Shown here one piece after another: positions 18,027 through 26,441 of a stretch of 64,000 bases of DNA. Numbering within the stretch: the stretch's first letter is position 1; each line of letters opens with the position of its first letter. This stretch comes from Thermoplasmata archaeon (GTDB lineage: Archaea; Thermoplasmatota; Thermoplasmata; RBG-16-68-12): NCBI GenBank assembly GCA_036395115.1, contig DASWDU010000037.1, forward strand, positions 50,335-114,334, in the 5' to 3' direction. The notes below the pieces were generated by a model. That model saw only the letters and a list, made by a program, of their open reading frames with translations. It searched no databases and had not been told where the DNA came from. The translations under genes were made by a program, and so were the position numbers.

Positions 18027-18683
18027 ATGAGGAAGCTTGTTGTCGGCACCTTCCTGACAGTGGACGGGGCGATGCAGGCGCCGGGCGGCCCGGACGAAGA
18101 CCGGGATGGCGGCTTTGAGCACGGCGGTTGGTCGGTGAAATATTGGGACGACATGATGGGCAAGATGATCGTCGAGCAGACGCTGCAAGCCGACGCGCTG
18201 CTGCTCGGCCGCAAGACGTACGAAATCTTCGCCGCGCACTGGCCTCGCGTCACCGATCCGAACGACCCGGTGGCATCGAAGCTGAACAGCATGCGAAAGT
18301 ACGTCGCCTCTCGGACGCTTCGCAAAGTGGAATGGCACAACTCCACCCTACTGTCTGGGGATGCCGCGAAAGCCGTCGCGCGGCTCAAAGAGCAGGCCGG
18401 AGGAGAGATCCAGGTGACGGGGAGCTCGAACCTGATTCAGACGCTGTTGAAGCACGACCTCGTCGACGAGTTTCGCCTGTGGGTCTTTCCGGTCATGGTC
18501 GGTTCCGGCAAGCGCCTCTTCGGCAACGGGACGATTCCCGGGGCCTTCCGGCTTGTGGACGCCAGGACGTCGACCACAGACGTCGTCATCCACCGCTACG
18601 AGCGGGCGGGCAAACTCGAGCACGGCACCTTCGAGGTGGACGAACGGGGCCGATCCTCGGCGCTCTGGGAAGACAAGTCATGA
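18027..18683 (+). CDS. Dihydrofolate reductase-fold (RibD C-terminal) protein
   Basis: 218 residues of the RibD C-terminal/DHFR-like family common in bacteria: KLVVGTFLTVDGAMQAPGGP, ADALLLGRKTYEIFAAHWP, VASRTLRKVEWHNSTLLSGD, IQVTGSSNLIQTLLKHDLVDE and VFPVMVGSGKRLFG. It likely uses NADPH to reduce an unidentified substrate; the family is not the true folate enzyme. It begins 15 bases after the PhnB-like stop, with GGAGG upstream, so the two form an operon. Confidence 0.88.
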   Translation: MRKLVVGTFLTVDGAMQAPGGPDEDRDGGFEHGGWSVKYWDDMMGKMIVEQTLQADALLLGRKTYEIFAAHWPRVTDPNDPVASKLNSMRKYVASRTLRKVEWHNSTLLSGDAAKAVARLKEQAGGEIQVTGSSNLIQTLLKHDLVDEFRLWVFPVMVGSGKRLFGNGTIPGAFRLVDARTSTTDVVIHRYERAGKLEHGTFEVDERGRSSALWEDKS

Positions 18684-18829
18684 GCCCGAAGAGCCGGGCG
18701 TGACGCCCGGTCGAACGGTTGAACATATCCCTGTGGGTTGATGATCTTGACGAATGGAACGCGCCGGGCCCAATCCTATAAGGGACCGACGGCTCCGGAG
18801 CCGCTACCCCGAGATCGAGGCACGAGAAC

Positions 18830-20290
18830 ATGAGGAACGAGAATTCGGACCAAGACGACAACGCGATCTCGGAGCGGCCGGTCGGGACCCGCACTGCGGT
18901 CATCTTGGCGGTCGTCATCGCCGCCTGTTTCCTGGACGTCGTGGACTTCTCCGTCGTCCAGGTGGCCCTTCCCACGATCCAGAAGGACTTCCTCGTCTCG
19001 TTCGCGAGCGCGCAGTGGGTCATCGGCGTGTACGGCCTGACAATGGCCGGCTTCCTCATGGTGAGTGGCCGGGCGGGGGACCTGTACGGCCAGAAGCGGG
19101 TGTTCGTCCTCGGAATCGTGGGCTTCGCCGTCTCATCCCTCACCGCAGGGTTCGCCCCGTCGCTCCTCGTCCTGATCACCTCCCGGGCGGTGCAAGGGAT
19201 CGCCGCCGCGATGACGACCGCGACGGCGCTCGCGATCCTCGCCGCCACGTACCCGGAGGGGCCGAGACGGAACAAGGCGTTCGGCGTGCTCGTCGCGGTC
19301 CTGTCCGCGGGATTCGCGGCCGGCTCCCTCGTCGGCGGCGTCTTCACGGAAGTCTTCGGCTGGAGGTCGGTGATGTTCGTGAACGTGCCGATCGGGGCCG
19401 TCGCGGCGCTTCTGGCCTATCGGTACATCGCCGCGGCCCCCGCCCGGGCCGCGAACATCCGTCTCGATGTCCCCGGCGCCGTCGCGATCACGACCGGGCT
19501 GATTCTGCTCGTCTACGCGTTCACGAACGCCGCGAACGAGGGGTTCCTCACGCTCGCGACCGCGTTGCCCCTTGGCGTCTCGGCCGTCGTGCAGACGGGC
19601 TTCCTCGCGATCGAGCGCCGATCGACGTCGCCCCTGATGCCCTTGTCGTTCGTGCGACGCAGGACGGTCCTCGAGGCGAATGTCCTCTCGGTCCTCATGA
19701 CCGCGAGCGCGGGGGGATTCCTCATGCTGACGTTCTTCCTGCAAGGGTCGCTCCGGCTCTCCGCGCTGGAGACGGGACTGGCGTTCCTCCCGCCCGCCGC
19801 CGTCTTCTTCTTCGTCGGCGGATGGGGGGCCTCCCGCTTAGTCGACCGGCTCGGCATGAGGAAAGTCCTCATCATCGCCGCGGGGTTGATCACCCTGGGC
19901 TCCGCGCTCCTCGTGCCGATCTCGGTGCAAGTAGGTTACTTGAGCATCCTCCCCGGGAGCGTCGTCTGGGCTCTGGGAGCGAGCATCGGGTTCCCGGCGC
20001 TCGCGATCGCCGGCCTGACGGGGACGCAGCCTGGGGAGGAGGGCCTCGCGTCCGGGCTGATCCAGACCTCCCAGCGCCTCGGCTTCCCCTTAGGCTTCGC
20101 GCTGTTGCTCAGCGTCGCGACCGCCTTCGATCCGGGACTCGGAATCGCCGGGTTCCGCTACGCCTTCCTGGGAGCCACCGTCCTGGGGACGGTGGGGTTC
20201 GCGCTCGCGGTCTTCCTCGGGCGTCAGAGCGCTCCGACGGATGCCGACGTCGGGGCCTCCATGGACGCAGGGCCCGTCGCGGAGGACTAG
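18830..20290 (+). CDS. MFS transporter, DHA2 family
   Basis: 486 residues with about 14 hydrophobic helices, the number expected for drug:proton antiporters of the DHA2 family. Motif A appears as GRAGDLYGQKRVF after helix 2, and the DxxxVxxALPxI pattern of helix 1 (LDVVDFSVVQVALPTIQ) is present. Motif C is seen as AGFAAGSLVGG. It probably exports small hydrophobic compounds. No dedicated regulator is directly adjacent; an ArsR-SRPBCC gene lies two genes away. Confidence 0.9.
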   Translation: MRNENSDQDDNAISERPVGTRTAVILAVVIAACFLDVVDFSVVQVALPTIQKDFLVSFASAQWVIGVYGLTMAGFLMVSGRAGDLYGQKRVFVLGIVGFAVSSLTAGFAPSLLVLITSRAVQGIAAAMTTATALAILAATYPEGPRRNKAFGVLVAVLSAGFAAGSLVGGVFTEVFGWRSVMFVNVPIGAVAALLAYRYIAAAPARAANIRLDVPGAVAITTGLILLVYAFTNAANEGFLTLATALPLGVSAVVQTGFLAIERRSTSPLMPLSFVRRRTVLEANVLSVLMTASAGGFLMLTFFLQGSLRLSALETGLAFLPPAAVFFFVGGWGASRLVDRLGMRKVLIIAAGLITLGSALLVPISVQVGYLSILPGSVVWALGASIGFPALAIAGLTGTQPGEEGLASGLIQTSQRLGFPLGFALLLSVATAFDPGLGIAGFRYAFLGATVLGTVGFALAVFLGRQSAPTDADVGASMDAGPVAED

Positions 20291-20429
20291 TGGCCCGGAC
20301 CGGGCGGTTGGCCATGTCGAGAGAGTTTTGCATGAACACGAGGGTCGCAGGATCGTCCACGCCAGGCCGCAGTGAGGGGACCGGTCCGGACATGGGGCCG
20401 TCTGGATTGCCAAGGCATTTGGTTCGGCG

Positions 20430-21335
20430 GTGCGTTACACCGGTGGTCGCACTCGCAGTCGGAGGAACCTTCGCGCGGCCGAAGGCGGTTCACTGACCGG
20501 TCAATCGGAAAAGGCAGAGGCCTTCCGGAAGCTCCATCGAGGAAAGATCCTGATCCTCCCGAATGCTTGGGACGTCGCGAGCGCTCGCTTGTTCGAAGAC
20601 GCCGGCTTCCCTGCCGTGGCGACCTCCAGTGCCGGGATGATGGTCTCGCTCGGCTATCCGGACGGCGAGCGGATCGACCGCAAGCAATTTATCTCGGCCA
20701 TACGGCGGATTGCAAAGGCCCTCTCCGTTCCGCTCAGCGCCGATGTCGTCAGCGGGTTCGGGCGGACGCCGCGGGAGGTGGCCGGCGTCGTCAAAGACGT
20801 CATCGAGGCCGGCGCGATTGGAATCAACATCGAAGATTCGAAACATGAATCGAAGCGGCTCATCCCCCTCGCGAGCCAGGTAAGGCGGCTCGAGGCGCTC
20901 CGGCAGCTGAGGGACTCGCTCGACATCCCGTTCGTGATCAACGCCCGGACGGACGCCGTGTTGTACGCGCCGGGAAGTGCCCAGGATCGCCTGGACGAAG
21001 CGATCCGAAGAGGGATCGCCTACCGAGACGTGGGGGTCGATTGCGTCTACCCGATGGGATTGACGGATGCCGCGGCAATCCGCGCCTTCGTCCGCGGATT
21101 GGAGTTCCCCGTCAACGTGATGGTCCGCAAGGGCCTTCCGTCGGTGCGAGAGCTGGAGCGGCTGGGGGTCGCGAGGATCAGCCTCGGCCCGAGCGCCTCC
21201 TACGCGGCGATGGGCTTGCTCAAGCGTGCCTCGGCCGAGCTTCTCCAGCGAGGGACGTACACCACGTTGCTCGACGGGGCCATCACCTACGATGAACTGA
21301 ACCGTCTCGCTGCCTCGAAAGCTTCCCGGGCATAG
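20430..21335 (+). CDS. Isocitrate lyase/PEP mutase family protein
   Basis: Up to 301 residues. Core blocks are ILILPNAWDVASARLFEDAGFPAVATSSAG, cut here as PNAWDVASARLFEDAGF and ATSSAG, then LSADVVSGFG, AIGINIEDS, FVINARTDA and the C-terminal ARISLGPS. These match the bacterial carboxyvinyl-carboxyphosphonate/PEP mutase-like group that acts on C-C or C-P bonds of alpha-keto acids; the KKCGH lyase loop is absent. The only in-frame standard start is GTG 20430, which gives about 20 extra arginine-rich residues; the natural N-terminus would be near SLTGQSEKAEAF, so the start is doubtful. Confidence 0.8.
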   Translation: MRYTGGRTRSRRNLRAAEGGSLTGQSEKAEAFRKLHRGKILILPNAWDVASARLFEDAGFPAVATSSAGMMVSLGYPDGERIDRKQFISAIRRIAKALSVPLSADVVSGFGRTPREVAGVVKDVIEAGAIGINIEDSKHESKRLIPLASQVRRLEALRQLRDSLDIPFVINARTDAVLYAPGSAQDRLDEAIRRGIAYRDVGVDCVYPMGLTDAAAIRAFVRGLEFPVNVMVRKGLPSVRELERLGVARISLGPSASYAAMGLLKRASAELLQRGTYTTLLDGAITYDELNRLAASKASRA

Positions 21336-21371
21336 TCCCCATCGGTCGGCGTCTCCGAGCCCGCTTCCACC

Positions 21372-21412
21372 CTTAAGGAAATCCTTAAGTATTCTGGACG
21401 CTTAACGGTTAA
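21372..21412. promoter_or_regulatory. Inverted repeats upstream of ArsR-SRPBCC gene
   Basis: CTTAAGGA-AA-TCCTTAAG is a perfect 18-base inverted repeat (21372-21389). A second one, TTAAC-G-GTTAA, follows at 21402-21412, a few bases before the ATG at 21417. Operators of ArsR-family repressors are palindromes of this type, so autoregulation by the downstream fusion protein is likely. Confidence 0.55.
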
Positions 21413-21416
21413 ACGG

Positions 21417-22217
21417 ATGCTTAAGCTTCAGAAGGTGCCGCTCGACGATGTATTTGCGGCCCTGGCCCACCCGATTCGGCGCGCGATCATCGAGCGCCTT
21501 GCCGAAGGCGAATGCACGGTGGGCGAGTTGGCCGAGCCGCACGACGTGAGCCTTCCGGCCATCTCCCAGCATCTCCGCACGCTGGAAGACGTCGGCCTCG
21601 TCGAGCAGACGCACACGGGGCGGGTGCGCCTATGCACGCTCAAGGCCGCGCCGCTCTCCGCGGCGTTCTCGTGGATCGTGCAGTATCGCATCTTCTGGGA
21701 GGACATGCTGGACGACATCGCCGAGAAAGTGGAAGGAAGTGGAACAGCTATGAGAACGACCAAGGCGACGACCAACGCGACGACAGGGACGGTGCGACTG
21801 ACTCGCGTCTTCAAGGCGCCGCGCGAACGCGTGTTCAACGCGTTCCTCGACCCGGACGCGTCCGCCAAATGGCTTCCGCCGAACGGGTACACGGCCCACG
21901 TGTACAAGTTCGAGCCCAAGGTCGGGGGCACGTACCGCATGAGCTTCTCGTCGCTCGACAAGAAGGACACCCACTTTTTCGGCGGCAAGTTCCTCGAGAT
22001 CAAGCCCAACGAGAGACTGCGTTACACGGACGCGTTCGAAAGCGACGACCCGCAGATGCATGGCGAGATGAAAGTCACCATCACGTTCAGGGACATGCCC
22101 GGTGGGACCGAAGTGAATATCGTGCAAGAAGGAGTGCCGAGGGCGATCCCGATCGAAGGCGCCATGGCGGGATGGAACCAGTCGCTCGAGAATCTGGCGC
22201 GCCTCGTGGAGCTGTAG
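21417..22217 (+). CDS. ArsR-type repressor fused to SRPBCC (AHSA1) domain
   Basis: 266 residues. Residues 1-105 are an ArsR winged helix (VFAALAHPIRRAIIERLAEG, LPAISQHLRTLEDVGLVEQ). A linker rich in Thr/Ala (MRTTKATTNATTGT) joins an AHSA1-type SRPBCC domain (about 121-266: RVFKAPRERVFNAFLDPD, WLPPNGYTAHVYKFEPKVGG, GGWNQSLENL-type end). In bacteria these two are usually separate adjacent genes; here they are one frame. An internal ATG at about 21750, preceded by GGAAGTGGA, could still give the SRPBCC part alone. Ligand unknown. Confidence 0.87.
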   Translation: MLKLQKVPLDDVFAALAHPIRRAIIERLAEGECTVGELAEPHDVSLPAISQHLRTLEDVGLVEQTHTGRVRLCTLKAAPLSAAFSWIVQYRIFWEDMLDDIAEKVEGSGTAMRTTKATTNATTGTVRLTRVFKAPRERVFNAFLDPDASAKWLPPNGYTAHVYKFEPKVGGTYRMSFSSLDKKDTHFFGGKFLEIKPNERLRYTDAFESDDPQMHGEMKVTITFRDMPGGTEVNIVQEGVPRAIPIEGAMAGWNQSLENLARLVEL

Positions 22218-22294
22218 CCGGGAGTCGATCAGAGCGGGCGTGCAAGAACGCAGGAAACGAGTGCGCCCTGGAGAGGCATGACCTAGACGTCACA

Positions 22295-22341
22295 GCTGCA
22301 GGTGGAAAATTGAACCCCCGACGTGCGCCTTTCCAAGGCGT
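22295..22341 (-). pseudogene. Decayed tRNA-Thr 3' half (old attachment site)
   Basis: This stretch aligns with the 3' half of tRNA-Thr(GGT) at 28264-28335: the TTCAATT T-loop, GGGGG T-stem strand, GCGC stem and the anticodon loop are recognisable, but the T-stem partner is TTCC and the loop is TTGGAAA. There are several substitutions and one length change, and no 5' half follows. It reads as a relic of an earlier integration at the same tRNA. Confidence 0.55.
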
Positions 22342-22465
22342 GGGGCGAGCGATGCCAACCGGGGGTCCTGGCCATCCCACCTCGCGTGGACGTGACCGAA
22401 GTCCCGGAGTTTCAATCAATAAGTACTGCTGCCCGCTTCCCTCGTAACCAGGGTTGGAGACTCGA

Positions 22466-23386
22466 ATGCCCGAAACGAGCACCGTCCTGGTAGTAGGTGC
22501 CACAGGGGATTTGGGAGGCCGGGTGGTGGACGCTCTCTTGGCTCGCGGGAAACGCGTCCGCGCGCTCGTCCGCGAGGGAACGGACCCGAGCCGTCTCGCG
22601 GCGAAAGGAGTGGAGATCGCGCGAGGGGACATGCTCGACCCTGCGTCGTTGGAGAGAGCCCTGAGCGGCTCCGATGCTGTCGTCACCACAGCAGCGGGAT
22701 ACACGCGCCGCCGAAAGGGCGACTCGCTCGAGAAAGTGGACGACCTCGGGAACCGGAACCTCGTCGACGCCGCGAAGAACATGGGGATCCGTCGATTCGT
22801 CTTCACGAGCATCCTGACCTGCGATCAGGCCCGCGATGTCCCCCATTTCTGGCAGAAGAAACTCATCGAGGACTATCTGGAGAAGAGCGGCACTCCGTTC
22901 GTGGCCTTGCGCCCCGGCGCGTTCCTCGGCGGTGGCAGCGCGAGATTCTTCCTCAGGGGGCTCCAGAAGGGTCGAATGATGACCTTCGGGTCCCCCACCG
23001 TCCGGTGGACGTACACCCACCCTGACGATGTCGCCCGATACCTCGCGCTCGCGGTCGACACCCCTCGCGCGGTCGGACACCGGATCGACCTCGGAACGGA
23101 CCGTCCCGTCTCCGCCGTCGAACTCGCGGACATCTTCACGAGACTCCTGGGTCGCGAGGTGAAGCCGAGCGTTGGTTCGTTGCTCGTGCTCAAGGCCGTC
23201 GGCACGATCGGAGGCCTGTTCCTTCCGTTCATGCGCGACATGATGGCCATGGGCCGGTACTTCGAGACGGGAAAGTACGTTGCCGATACGAAGCTACAGG
23301 CCGAACTCTTCGGTCCCGTGCCGACAATCGAAGATACGGCTCGACGAGCGCTCGCAGATCTCGAGCTTGTGCCGCGAGCCGCGTAA
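22466..23386 (+). CDS. NmrA-like atypical short-chain dehydrogenase
   Basis: 306 residues. The NAD(P)-binding motif is VLVVGATGDLGGRVVDALL near the N-terminus; ALVREGTDPSRLAAKGVEIARGD is the second strand and charged turn, typical of NmrA/complex I NDUFA9-like SDRs. RWTYTHPDDVARYLALAV and the C-terminal helices complete the fold. Function may be redox sensing or a small-molecule reductase. ATG 22466 was preferred to the upstream TTG. The gene sits between the decayed and the exact tRNA half copies, so it may belong to an older element. Confidence 0.85.
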   Translation: MPETSTVLVVGATGDLGGRVVDALLARGKRVRALVREGTDPSRLAAKGVEIARGDMLDPASLERALSGSDAVVTTAAGYTRRRKGDSLEKVDDLGNRNLVDAAKNMGIRRFVFTSILTCDQARDVPHFWQKKLIEDYLEKSGTPFVALRPGAFLGGGSARFFLRGLQKGRMMTFGSPTVRWTYTHPDDVARYLALAVDTPRAVGHRIDLGTDRPVSAVELADIFTRLLGREVKPSVGSLLVLKAVGTIGGLFLPFMRDMMAMGRYFETGKYVADTKLQAELFGPVPTIEDTARRALADLELVPRAA

Positions 23387-23466
23387 GAGAATCGTGCAGC
23401 GAACCAACGAGTGCCGATTGGAGGAAGCGGACGATCCGTTCTTGATAACGACCGTTGCCCGCAAGC

Positions 23467-23515
23467 AGAGCCGCAGGGGGGAATTGAACCCCCGACCTGC
23501 GCCTTACCAAGGCGC
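23467..23515 (-). repeat. Left attachment repeat (tRNA-Thr 3' half)
   Basis: Forty-nine bases identical to 28262-28310, covering the anticodon stem-loop (TTGGTAA), variable region, T arm and 3' acceptor strand of tRNA-Thr(GGT). The sequence beyond the anticodon stem does not continue as tRNA. The whole 340-base space 23387-23726 holds no gene I can support apart from this repeat. Confidence 0.88.
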
Positions 23516-23726
23516 AGTCATAAGGCATACTGGCTTGCAACGAATCGCCTGATTTCGACGCTTTGGCCTACTATAGCCCCGAACTTTTGGGTGTCCGGAG
23601 GAAAGAGGTGAAGCGTTTTCTCAGGAAGACGGAACGCCCAAACCAGGCGACCACGCTCGTGGCTCTCCACACCGGGAAAGCAAAGGTCTTTTCGGTTTAG
23701 TTCGATTCTTGCAGTAAGAAAAACCG

Positions 23727-23951
23727 ATGGTTCGAGTCGAGCGAATGGCTGAAGCCAGTTCAGGCGACACCTTCACGATCCGGTTCCGGGGAGTGGAGTG
23801 GCAAACCTCAGGTGTGTTCAACCTGGAATCTGAAGTGAGGGAGCGGTTTGCAGGAGTGTCGCCGGACGAGGTTGTTACGATCACTCCACCGAAATCCCAC
23901 GCGGTAGTGCACCTCAAGGTGACAGAACTCGCCAACCTAGTTTGGGAATAA
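23727..23951 (+). CDS. Small protein of integrated element, unknown
   Basis: 74 residues, beta-rich (FTIRFRGVEWQTSGVFN, VVTITPPKSHAVVHLKV). No family recognised. It is the first gene after the left attachment repeat. An internal ATG at 23745 is an alternative start. Its codon use is less GC-biased than the chromosome on either side. Confidence 0.5.
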   Translation: MVRVERMAEASSGDTFTIRFRGVEWQTSGVFNLESEVRERFAGVSPDEVVTITPPKSHAVVHLKVTELANLVWE

Positions 23952-24049
23952 TCGAATTAGAAGGCCCCTGACTAGCCGGGCGAAGGAACATAGCGGGTGG
24001 ACAACCCCGCAAGGTGACCCGGGAGCCTAGCCGTTGGACGCTAGATCGA

Positions 24050-25207
24050 TTAATCCGTGGCGCCGCGCGCCGCCAAGAACCGTGCGACTTCGAGTTGAGA
24101 GCACAACTTGGCAATCTTCAATGCGGTGTACCCGTTCTGGCCTCGGGCGCCAATGTCTGCGCCGGCCGCCAAAAGAAGCTTTGCGGCCTCAAGGTCACCC
24201 CATTGCGCCGCAAACATGAGGGCGCCGTTGCCATGCCTGTCTTGGGCCTTTGCGTCCGCACCGCCTTCAAGCAAGGTGCGGAGGACGGCCGTACGCCCTT
24301 TGAAGGCCGCGAGAATCAGCGCCGAATAGCCCCTCTCGTCCTTTGCTTCGAGATCCGCCCCGCGTTGAATCAGGTCCTGCGCCAAATCCAATCGCGCGGC
24401 GTCGACGGCGTAATGAAGTGTCTTGGAGCCAATTGTGAAGCCAGCGTCGATTGGCCCTCCCGAAGGCGCTCCGGCAAAGCCCGAGCTTTCGATCACTTGC
24501 AGCACGCTCCGATGTAGCTTCTGGGCTTCCGGTTCCACGCTGACTTCGAGTCGGTCTCCGTGAGCCTTGGCGATCTCCAACACCTTGCCCAGTTGCTTTT
24601 GCGTCAGGCACGTGGGCTCGCGGTTATAGGGTGTCAACAGGAAAATGCCTCCGTCAGCCAACAGGTGCACGCGAAGGACGTCAGACCCGATCCCGCCCTT
24701 CTTACGTCGTTCATCCAAGACGCGCATATTGGTGACCAGATCTTGGCCTGCCAGGTAGAAAGGCGATATGGGCGAATCGTCACGAATCGCCGCCTCCGCG
24801 AATTCTGCGGAGTGCACGCCTGTGCGAGTAACTATCCTGAACGCTACGTGTTGCTGTTGCGGCAATGGGAATTGTGCGACCTTTGGAAGAACCTCGAGAA
24901 AGCCCTGGGCACAGCCGATGAGGGCGAGGCTCGCGGCCGCAACTGAGGGATGGAAGCCCATTCCAATGATCCCGCCGCCACTGCTCGCGTACATGCTAGC
25001 CGTACCGTCGTTTGCGGCGACGAAGGTCGCAGTCCCTGCCGCTGAGCCAAACTCAATCATGACAGCGACGACATCGATGGGCCCTACATCTGGAGGTGCC
25101 AACGACGCAGCCTCGCCCGAGAGCCAGTTCTGACGAAGCCGCGTGTACTGTTCCCGCGAGGCACCCGTCTCGGGTTCCTTCTTCCTATCGGTGCGCTTCC
25201 AGGGCAT
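24050..25207 (-). CDS. Ankyrin-repeat protein
   Basis: 385 residues. The C-terminal third (about 270-385) has three to four ankyrin repeats: KTLHYAVDAARLDLAQDLIQ, GADLEAKDERGYSALILAA, GADAKAQDRHGNGALMFAA and GADIGARGQNGYTALKIA. The N-terminal two thirds is not recognised; it contains a glycine-rich region (SSGGGIIGMGFHPSVAAAS) and no membrane helix. Ankyrin repeats mediate protein binding. It is divergent from the TcmP gene, with about 275 bases of shared upstream region. Confidence 0.8.
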   Translation of the reverse strand: MPWKRTDRKKEPETGASREQYTRLRQNWLSGEAASLAPPDVGPIDVVAVMIEFGSAAGTATFVAANDGTASMYASSGGGIIGMGFHPSVAAASLALIGCAQGFLEVLPKVAQFPLPQQQHVAFRIVTRTGVHSAEFAEAAIRDDSPISPFYLAGQDLVTNMRVLDERRKKGGIGSDVLRVHLLADGGIFLLTPYNREPTCLTQKQLGKVLEIAKAHGDRLEVSVEPEAQKLHRSVLQVIESSGFAGAPSGGPIDAGFTIGSKTLHYAVDAARLDLAQDLIQRGADLEAKDERGYSALILAAFKGRTAVLRTLLEGGADAKAQDRHGNGALMFAAQWGDLEAAKLLLAAGADIGARGQNGYTALKIAKLCSQLEVARFLAARGATD

Positions 25208-25481
25208 AGGCGGGCGTCTGATGCATGAGGCTTGGCTTATTGCTTATCATGGTCGGTCGGGGAGTGTGGGGAATCGAAGTCATCTTCTGCCCAGGCCCCC
25301 GCAAGCAGGAAGGCTGCTGTCACACCCTGCCCGGGGGCATCGATGCCACCTCTCCCCGACAGCATATTTTCCCGTCCCGCTGATATGCTTATAGCCGCGC
25401 AGCCCACCTACGTACGGCAGTGCCGCGCCGATCCGAACCTTTCCGCCCCAAAATCCCCCAACATGCGTGGCTGTTAGGCCC

Positions 25482-26441
25482 ATGACGAAGAGAAAGACGG
25501 ACCTGGAATGGCTCGGCGACCACTTGAGAATTCTCACAGAAGCTTCCGAACGCGTCCGATCAATTGAGCCCACTGTGTACAACGATTTCAATGCTTGGAC
25601 GACGCTGAAGCTGATCGGAGTAAAGTTCTGGCAGAGAATCTACACCGACATCATTCAAGAACATCTCGAGTTGCTTCGAAAGGAATGCATGGCCTATCTG
25701 GATGTGATGGCTGGATCGGGCCTGAACCGAATCCGTGATGCGGATTGCTTCGTGGCAGGATCGTCAATCCTTGCCGCGCTAGTACCGAGGAAACCATTCC
25801 ACTACATTGTGTCGATAGAGAGCAACAGGAGTCGAGCTGTTGCCCTCGAAAAGCGTCTCATCCACGTCAGGGGTAATCAGACATCATTCAAAGTATTCGC
25901 CCAAGAAGCGGATGCGGCGATTCGAGACGCACTGGGAGAACTGAGGGATCGCAAGTCCCATTTCATGGCCTTCGTCGACTATCAAGGAATGAAGGGTTTC
26001 TCACGCGAGTCAATGGACGCACTCCTAAGAGAGCCATGCGACATCTGGTTCACCTTTTTCCCAAATATCAAGAGATCCGTGGCCCTTAGTGAATGGGACG
26101 AGGCGAACCTCGAAACGTGCCGCAACTTCTTCGGTCGTCGAGTCTTTGACCGTTCTGCCACGTACGATGACCTAATTGGGAATTGGACACAGGAGCTCCT
26201 CCTTCGCAGGCAGATCCTATATCCTTTCCAGATTCAAAGTGGAGAAGGCTATTCGTACGAACTCGTGTTCATGACGAAGAGAACAAAGGCAGGAAGTCCC
26301 TACGTAAATGCGGCTGACGACCTCAAGCGCCGTCTCGATAGCATCAAGGGTGACTTCGCGCGAATGGTGCTCCAAGTGCTAACGGGCAAACAGCGTGACC
26401 TTGACTCGTATTTCTCAGGCCGGCCACCATTTTCCCTTTAG
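25482..26441 (+). CDS. tcmP: Three-Cys-motif partner protein TcmP
   Basis: 319 residues resembling TcmP, a family named for occurring beside a partner with a three-cysteine motif. The region YLDVMAGSG (about 72-80) with AGSSILAAL behind it matches the TcmP DxFAGPG...GSPLIAL block, which looks like an S-adenosylmethionine-methyltransferase nucleotide loop. FVDYQGMKGF corresponds to the FVDPFGxKG block. ATG 25482 was chosen; GTG 25467 is upstream in frame. The last 27 bases overlap the 3' end of the opposite-strand radical SAM gene, which has exactly such a three-Cys motif. TcmP biochemical role is unknown. Confidence 0.72.
   Translation: MTKRKTDLEWLGDHLRILTEASERVRSIEPTVYNDFNAWTTLKLIGVKFWQRIYTDIIQEHLELLRKECMAYLDVMAGSGLNRIRDADCFVAGSSILAALVPRKPFHYIVSIESNRSRAVALEKRLIHVRGNQTSFKVFAQEADAAIRDALGELRDRKSHFMAFVDYQGMKGFSRESMDALLREPCDIWFTFFPNIKRSVALSEWDEANLETCRNFFGRRVFDRSATYDDLIGNWTQELLLRRQILYPFQIQSGEGYSYELVFMTKRTKAGSPYVNAADDLKRRLDSIKGDFARMVLQVLTGKQRDLDSYFSGRPPFSL

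Noticed and set aside
22295..22341. Possible tRNA-Ser(GGA) from the loop TTGGAAA
   Set aside because: No acceptor, D arm or long variable arm can be built; it is better read as a decayed tRNA-Thr half.
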